Shown piece after piece: positions 58,341 to 64,000 of a stretch of DNA of 64,000 nucleotides; the first letter of the stretch is position 1, and each line of letters starts with the position of its first letter. The notes under the pieces are model-generated. The model was not told the origin of the DNA. It saw nothing but the letters and a program-made list of their open reading frames with translations, and made no database searches. Position numbers and translations under genes: made by a program. Source of the DNA: Sulfurimonas sp. (GTDB lineage: Bacteria; Campylobacterota; Campylobacteria; Campylobacterales; Sulfurimonadaceae); the NCBI GenBank assembly GCA_026988315.1, contig JALSLJ010000095.1:1-64000 (forward strand). The letters are read 5' to 3'.

Positions 58341-59552
58341 ATGATAAAATCATTAAGAGGTATGAATGATATTTTAAGTGAAGATTATGAACGCTACACT
58401 TATTTTATAAAAACTGCTTCAGATGTTGCAAGTAGATATGGCTTTCATTTTATTGAAACCCCTCTTTTAGAAGAAACTGCCCTGTTTAAACGATCAGTTG
58501 GTGAGTCTAGTGATATTGTAGGCAAAGAGATGTATCAATTCATTGATAAAGGTAAAAATGATGTTTGTCTTCGCCCAGAGGGAACCGCTGGTGTTGTTCG
58601 TGCCTTTATTCAAAAAAAACTAGATAAAGCTGGTGGAACTCATAGATTTTTCTACCATGGTTCTATGTTTAGATATGAAAGACCTCAAAAAGGGCGATTA
58701 AGACAGTTTCATCAATTTGGTGTTGAGAGTTTTGGAGTAGATAGTGTTTATGAAGATGCAACTATGATTATGATGGCAAGTGACATCCTAAAAGAGTTAG
58801 GTATTGGATATAGACTTCAACTAAACTCTTTGGGTGATAATAACTGCATGCCAGAGTATAAAAATAAGCTTATTAAATTTGTAAAAGAGGGTGAAGATAG
58901 TATTTGTGAAGATTGCGTCAGAAGGCTAGAAACAAACCCTATTCGTGTTCTTGATTGCAAAAATGAAAGATGTCAAGAACTATACAAAGATGCTCCTAAA
59001 CTACTAAACTGCTTATGTGAGAGTTGTGAAAAAGATTTTACCACACTTCAAAAAATTTTAAATGAAAATGGTGTTGCGTATGAGATAGATACCAATCTAG
59101 TTCGTGGACTAGACTACTACTCAAAAACTGCTTTTGAATTTGTAAGTGATAATATCGGAAGTCAAAGTGCTATAGCTGGTGGTGGTCGCTACGATAGACT
59201 GGTAGAGTTCCTTGATGGACGCCCTACTCCTGCTGTTGGTTTTGCTATGGGAATTGAGAGACTCATGGAACTCATAGTGATGCCTGAGAGTTTAAAAGAT
59301 GGCTATTATATTGGTGCTATAGATGAAAAAGCTATCAATTTAGTGCTACAACTTGCACAAAGAAAAAGAAAAACAGATAAGGTGACTGTTGAGTATAAGG
59401 CTAAAAATTTCAAAAATCACATCAAAGGTGCAAATAAAGTAGATGCGAAGTATTTTTGTATTGTTGGTAGTAATGAGATTGTCAATGGCACTATTGTTGT
59501 TAAAAATTTAGAAAACAAAACAGAACAAATTATTAAGCAAAAGGAATTTTAA
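58341..59552 (+). CDS. hisS: Histidyl-tRNA synthetase (start at 58341 preferred over ORF-track start)
   Basis: MIKSLRGMNDILSEDYERY; LRPEGTAGVVRAFIQ; LVRGLDYYSKTAFEF; AGGGRYDRLVE. Confidence 0.96.
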   Translation: MIKSLRGMNDILSEDYERYTYFIKTASDVASRYGFHFIETPLLEETALFKRSVGESSDIVGKEMYQFIDKGKNDVCLRPEGTAGVVRAFIQKKLDKAGGTHRFFYHGSMFRYERPQKGRLRQFHQFGVESFGVDSVYEDATMIMMASDILKELGIGYRLQLNSLGDNNCMPEYKNKLIKFVKEGEDSICEDCVRRLETNPIRVLDCKNERCQELYKDAPKLLNCLCESCEKDFTTLQKILNENGVAYEIDTNLVRGLDYYSKTAFEFVSDNIGSQSAIAGGGRYDRLVEFLDGRPTPAVGFAMGIERLMELIVMPESLKDGYYIGAIDEKAINLVLQLAQRKRKTDKVTVEYKAKNFKNHIKGANKVDAKYFCIVGSNEIVNGTIVVKNLENKTEQIIKQKEF

Positions 59553-61279
59553 TGGATTATATACATGCAGCATGGGATATATTGATAAACTTTATAGAGT
59601 TTTTTTTACTAGCGGGCATTGTTGGTCTTATAGCACTTTTCATTTATGATAAATATGTTCAAAGAAGAAGTGCTTTGCTTATAAACTATCCTGTTATTGG
59701 TAGAGTTAGATACGCTTTTGAAGCTCTCAGAGAGCCTCTTCGTCAGTATTTTGCAGAAGAAACATTTTATGAATCAAAAGATAAGGTTGATTGGGTTTAT
59801 AAGGCAGCTAAAGATTTACCAAATTATCAATCCTTCTCAGTAGCACAACCATTTTCAGGTTCAAGATTTGTTATTAAGCACTCACCAAATGTTCTAAATG
59901 AAGAGGAGGTAAGTGATGATACAAGTGTTGTATTTGGGCAAGACAGGGAGATGCCATTTGTGTCTCACACCCCCCTAATACGCTCAGCTATGAGTGATGG
60001 AGCACTAAGTCCTGAAGCAGTTCGTGCGTTTTCAATTGCAGGTGCTACATCAAATCTCACTATAAATACAGGAGAGGGCTCACTTACATCCAATCATCTT
60101 TTTACTCATAAACCAGACTTGAACAACTGTGATTACCTTGAAATTGTTAATAGTACTCCATATTCAGAATTTATATTTAAAATAGGTAACTTTTTCTTTA
60201 ACAAATCTGTAGCACTTAAATGGTACAGAACGGCTCTTTTGCATAAAAAAACTCAAAATACTTACATTTATGATACAACTTCACATGTGCTTTTTCGTGT
60301 TAACTGGAGTGCCCCAATAGAGTCATTTCCAAAAGAGGTACCAACTGATATACCAAACATGATTTTTCAAATGAGTTCAGGTCTTTATGGTGTTCGTGAT
60401 GAAAATGGAAAGTTTGACGAACTGAGATACCAAAAAGTTATGAAATTTTGCCGTATGACTGAGATTAAAATTGCTCAGGGTGCAAAACAAACTGGTGGAA
60501 AATTAGCAGCAGCAAAAGTAACTGCCGACATAGCGTACTACAGAGGTGTTAAAGAGGGAGAAAATGTATTTTCACCAAATAGATTTCCCTTTGCAGACAC
60601 AACAACTCAGCTTTTAGACTTTGTAGAAAGGCTCCAAAAACTTTCATCTAAACCTGTTGGATTTAAGATTGTTATCTCAGATGTAAACGATGTTGAAGAG
60701 ATGGTGCAAGAGATGGCACAAAGAAAAATAGATGGCAAAAGCATACCTGATTTTATCTCTGTTGATAGTGGTGAGGGGGGAAGTGCTACTGCACCACTTG
60801 AACTTATGGAAGCGGTTGGTCTTACAACCAATAACGCACTTTATATACTTGATACAATGCTTAAAAAGTATGAAATTAGGCACAATATAAAAATAATCGC
60901 AAGTGGAAAAGTTCTTACGCCTGATGATATAGTTATCACCATGAGTATGGGTGCAGATGCAATAGGAATAGCTAGAGGTTTTATGATGAGTGGTGGATGT
61001 ATCAGAGCTAGAATGTGTTCTGGTTTTGGTTCACACACCTGTCCTGTTGGTTTAGCTACGCAAGATCTTAAAAAAAGAGCGTCGTATTTAGTTGTAAAGA
61101 AGGGAAGAGAGATAGGAAACTATCATACAAATCTAATTAAAAGTTTAAAAGTTATTCTAGCTGTTATGGGTAAAAAAAGTATAAAAGAGTTAGATAAATC
61201 TTGCCTTACTTTTAAAAATCAAAATGGTGAAATATTCTTTGATATTGATAAATATTTTCATCATAAACTACACATTTAG
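59552..61279 (+). CDS. Membrane-anchored FMN-binding glutamate synthase-family protein
   Basis: N-terminal TM; PDFISVDSGEGGSATAPLELME; SMGADAIGIARGFMMSGGCIRARMC. Confidence 0.9.
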   Translation: MDYIHAAWDILINFIEFFLLAGIVGLIALFIYDKYVQRRSALLINYPVIGRVRYAFEALREPLRQYFAEETFYESKDKVDWVYKAAKDLPNYQSFSVAQPFSGSRFVIKHSPNVLNEEEVSDDTSVVFGQDREMPFVSHTPLIRSAMSDGALSPEAVRAFSIAGATSNLTINTGEGSLTSNHLFTHKPDLNNCDYLEIVNSTPYSEFIFKIGNFFFNKSVALKWYRTALLHKKTQNTYIYDTTSHVLFRVNWSAPIESFPKEVPTDIPNMIFQMSSGLYGVRDENGKFDELRYQKVMKFCRMTEIKIAQGAKQTGGKLAAAKVTADIAYYRGVKEGENVFSPNRFPFADTTTQLLDFVERLQKLSSKPVGFKIVISDVNDVEEMVQEMAQRKIDGKSIPDFISVDSGEGGSATAPLELMEAVGLTTNNALYILDTMLKKYEIRHNIKIIASGKVLTPDDIVITMSMGADAIGIARGFMMSGGCIRARMCSGFGSHTCPVGLATQDLKKRASYLVVKKGREIGNYHTNLIKSLKVILAVMGKKSIKELDKSCLTFKNQNGEIFFDIDKYFHHKLHI

Positions 61280-61288
61280 AGAAAAATT

Positions 61289-63121
61289 TTGAAAAATTTT
61301 GGTCTCGACATTTGGTCAAATAAAAACTTCATAATTGAAGATGGACAAATAAAACTTAACTATAAGTCTATGCCCTCTTTATTGCAAATAACAGAACAAA
61401 TTAGGTCTCAAGATATAAGAGGCCCGATACTACTGAGATTTCCCCACCTTATCAAGAAACAGATAAGGGGTCTCTATTCCTACTTTGACAAAGCGATAAA
61501 AATCAATAATTATCAAGGCAGTTTCAATGCTGTTTTCCCCCTGAAGGTAAATCAGTTTCCTCATGCCATAGAAGCTGTAACTTCTCAAGGGGCGCAATAT
61601 AATTATGGACTAGAAGCTGGTTCCAAAGCGGAGCTTATTTTAGCCATGAGCAAAACACCAAATGGCGCAAATATTACAGTAAATGGCTTTAAAGATAAAG
61701 AGATGATAACTCTTGGATTTATAGCGGCACAAAGTGGACATAATATTACACTTACAATAGAGGGCTTAGGTGAACTTGAGACAATTATAGAAGTTGCTAA
61801 TGAATGTAGTTTAAAAATTCCAAATATAGGGATAAGAGTAAGACTCCATAGCGTAGGTAGCGGAACATGGGCAAAAAGTGGTGGTATGGATGCCAAATTT
61901 GGACTCACTGCAACAGAAATTATAGAAGCGATAAAACTACTAAAAAGCACAAATTTGTTACAATACCTTAGTATGGTTCATTTTCATATTGGCTCTCAAA
62001 TGGCCGATATAGCTCCTCTCAAGAGAGCACTAAGAGAAGCAGGAAACATCTATGCAGAACTTAGAAGAATGGGTGCCAATGAACTCAACAGTATCAATAT
62101 AGGTGGTGGTTTAGCTGTAGAGTATGACCAACATACCCACTCCACTTCCCGCAACTACTCCATAGATGAGTTTTCAAGTAGTGTTGTATTTTTACTTGGT
62201 GAAATCATGGATGCCAAAGATGTTAAGCATCCAAATATTTTTACAGAATCAGGGAGGTTTATTGTCGCTTCTCATGCTGTACTTATCACCCCTGTACTAG
62301 AGCTTTTTACACAAGATTATCAAGAGAAATTACTTAACCTTAAAGAAAATGGTAACCCTCCCCTTATTGAAGAACTCATTGAGTTAAATAAACTTCTTAG
62401 TAATCAAAATTGTATAGAGTATCTACATGATGCCTTAGATCACATGGAATCACTTTTAACTCTCTTTGATTTAGGCTATATAGATTTACAAGATCGCTCA
62501 AACGCTGAGATACTTGTTCATAACATTATTAAAAAAGCACTGTACTTAAAATCAGCAAACCCTACGGATGAGCTTGAACAACTGCAAGTGAAGCTACAAG
62601 AAAGATACCTCATAAACGCTTCTATTTTTCAAAGCTTACCCGATTACTGGGGACTGGGTCAACACTTTCCTGTAATGCCTCTACATCATTTAAACTCAAC
62701 ACCACTAAGAGCAGCTTCCCTATGGGATATCACCTGTGATAGTGATGGCGAGATTGGTTTTAATCCCGAAAAACCGCTCTACCTACATGATGTTAATCTG
62801 GATGAAGAGGATTATTTTTTAGGCTTTTTTAATGTTGGTGCCTATCAAGAAACTTTAGGGATGAACCACAATCTTTTTACCCATCCACATGAATATACCG
62901 TAAATATCAATGATACAAATTTTGAGATTGTAAATGAAGTGGAATCAAAAAGCATTTTAAATATACTGAAATCAATAGGTTATGACAAAGAAAAAATATT
63001 AAATAAGCTTAAAACAGACCTATCAAGCAGTGATTTTATTACACAAAAAGAAAAAGATGATACACTTGCAAAACTAGAGACATTCGTTCAACAAAACGGT
63101 TATCTAAGAACAACAAATTAA
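61289..63121 (+). CDS. speA: Biosynthetic arginine decarboxylase
   Basis: FPLKVNQFPHAIEAV; YGLEAGSKAELILAM; VHFHIGSQMADI; LNIGGGLAVEYD-like SINIGGGLAVEYD. Confidence 0.96.
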   Translation: MKNFGLDIWSNKNFIIEDGQIKLNYKSMPSLLQITEQIRSQDIRGPILLRFPHLIKKQIRGLYSYFDKAIKINNYQGSFNAVFPLKVNQFPHAIEAVTSQGAQYNYGLEAGSKAELILAMSKTPNGANITVNGFKDKEMITLGFIAAQSGHNITLTIEGLGELETIIEVANECSLKIPNIGIRVRLHSVGSGTWAKSGGMDAKFGLTATEIIEAIKLLKSTNLLQYLSMVHFHIGSQMADIAPLKRALREAGNIYAELRRMGANELNSINIGGGLAVEYDQHTHSTSRNYSIDEFSSSVVFLLGEIMDAKDVKHPNIFTESGRFIVASHAVLITPVLELFTQDYQEKLLNLKENGNPPLIEELIELNKLLSNQNCIEYLHDALDHMESLLTLFDLGYIDLQDRSNAEILVHNIIKKALYLKSANPTDELEQLQVKLQERYLINASIFQSLPDYWGLGQHFPVMPLHHLNSTPLRAASLWDITCDSDGEIGFNPEKPLYLHDVNLDEEDYFLGFFNVGAYQETLGMNHNLFTHPHEYTVNINDTNFEIVNEVESKSILNILKSIGYDKEKILNKLKTDLSSSDFITQKEKDDTLAKLETFVQQNGYLRTTN

Positions 63122-63132
63122 AGGCAGATTTT

Positions 63133-63834
63133 TTGGGACTTTATGCTGAAATAAAAGATGATTTTTCAAACGCTTATAAAAATGATCCTGCACTCAACTC
63201 GAAGTTAGATTTTATTTTCAATTATCCTGGTGTATGGGCTGTGGCTTGGTATAGAATTGCTAACAAACTCTATAACTCTAATTTTAAAAGATTTGCAAGA
63301 ATCCTCATGGGGATAACTCAAATACTTACCAATATAGACATTCATCCAGCAGCTACAATAGGAAAAAGAGTTTTTATAGATCATGGTACAGGTGTTGTTA
63401 TTGGTGAGACAGCGATTATCGAGGAGGATGTATTAATTTATCAAGGTGTTACACTTGGAGGCGTATCCCTTACTCACGGCAAAAGACATCCAACTATAAA
63501 AAAAGGTGCTGTTATTGGTGCTGGTGCAAAAATTCTTGGTAATATTACCATTGGTGAGTATTCAAAAATTGGTGCAAATTCTGTTGTTGTCAAAGAGGTG
63601 CCAGACAATGCAACTGCTATTGGCATCCCTGCTCATGTTATAGAAAAAGGGAGATGTAAAGATCCCTTTATGCATAATATGCTTCCAGATATCAATAAAG
63701 AGATGTTTGAGTACCTCCTTAAAAGGGTTGCTATATTAGAACATATTTTAGTTGAAGATAATAAAAACCTTTTAGAAGAAGATTTAGAACTCGAACATAT
63801 ATATGAATCTTTCATTAAAGCTATGAAAAACTAA
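63133..63834 (+). CDS. cysE: Serine O-acetyltransferase
   Basis: IDIHPAATIGKRVFIDHGTGVVIGETAIIEEDVLIYQGVTLGG hexapeptide repeats. Confidence 0.95.
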   Translation: MGLYAEIKDDFSNAYKNDPALNSKLDFIFNYPGVWAVAWYRIANKLYNSNFKRFARILMGITQILTNIDIHPAATIGKRVFIDHGTGVVIGETAIIEEDVLIYQGVTLGGVSLTHGKRHPTIKKGAVIGAGAKILGNITIGEYSKIGANSVVVKEVPDNATAIGIPAHVIEKGRCKDPFMHNMLPDINKEMFEYLLKRVAILEHILVEDNKNLLEEDLELEHIYESFIKAMKN

Positions 63835-63908
63835 ATATTTATATAATTATAAACTTATATATACTATTCTTTTAGTATAATAACTCCAATATTTTATTGG
63901 AGGCACCA

Positions 63909-64000
63909 ATGCTAACAGACCGTATAAACACACTATCTGAATCTATAACTATCGCAATCACAACACTTGCACAAGAGTTAAAAGCTGAAGGAAAGGATAT
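63909..64000 (+). CDS. Aminotransferase (aspartate aminotransferase-like), 5' end only
   Basis: MLTDRINTLSESITIAITTLAQELKAEGKD N-terminus, ATTGGAGG upstream; truncated by window end. Confidence 0.75.
   Translation, partial: MLTDRINTLSESITIAITTLAQELKAEGKD

Noticed and set aside
59552-61279. FMN-binding glutamate synthase-family protein as a novel enzyme
   Set aside because: Membrane-anchored stand-alone GltB-like proteins of this type are widespread; nothing locally distinctive beyond that
1-64000. CRISPR array, prophage, integron, IS element or other classical mobile island
   Set aside because: No direct-repeat/spacer pattern, integrase, transposase or phage structural gene was seen; content is mainly housekeeping

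Overview
A 64 kb chromosomal window from an AT-rich campylobacterotal (epsilonproteobacterial) bacterium, most like Sulfurimonas or relatives; this assignment rests on gene content and protein style, since no search was run. Most of it is densely packed housekeeping genes: metG, fbp, dnaE, recN, hisS, speA, cysE, coaD, tmk, metE, lptA/lptC-like, kdsC, hisB, PBP2, rlpA, a LysM lytic transglycosylase, an SdhABE-type flavoprotein reductase and several c-di-GMP/two-component proteins. I found no CRISPR array, insertion sequence or prophage. The strongest observations are: (1) an operon (53243-58221, minus) of a secreted protein with 16 copies of a ~38-residue [T/S]P-x-[DE]-V-Y repeat in a 4x4 arrangement, a Cache-like histidine kinase and a response-regulator diguanylate cyclase; (2) a glutamyl-tRNA synthetase paralogue that appears to have lost its KMSKS loop by in-frame deletion; (3) a small ORF joining a TonB-receptor plug to the last part of a GGDEF domain, which looks like the deletion scar of a TonB receptor/periplasmic protein/GGDEF operon of the kind found intact at 33504-37683; (4) unannotated gene relics, including a DEAD-box helicase reduced to its two ends (3842-4031) and an Lrp/AsnC C-terminal fragment (24680-24859).
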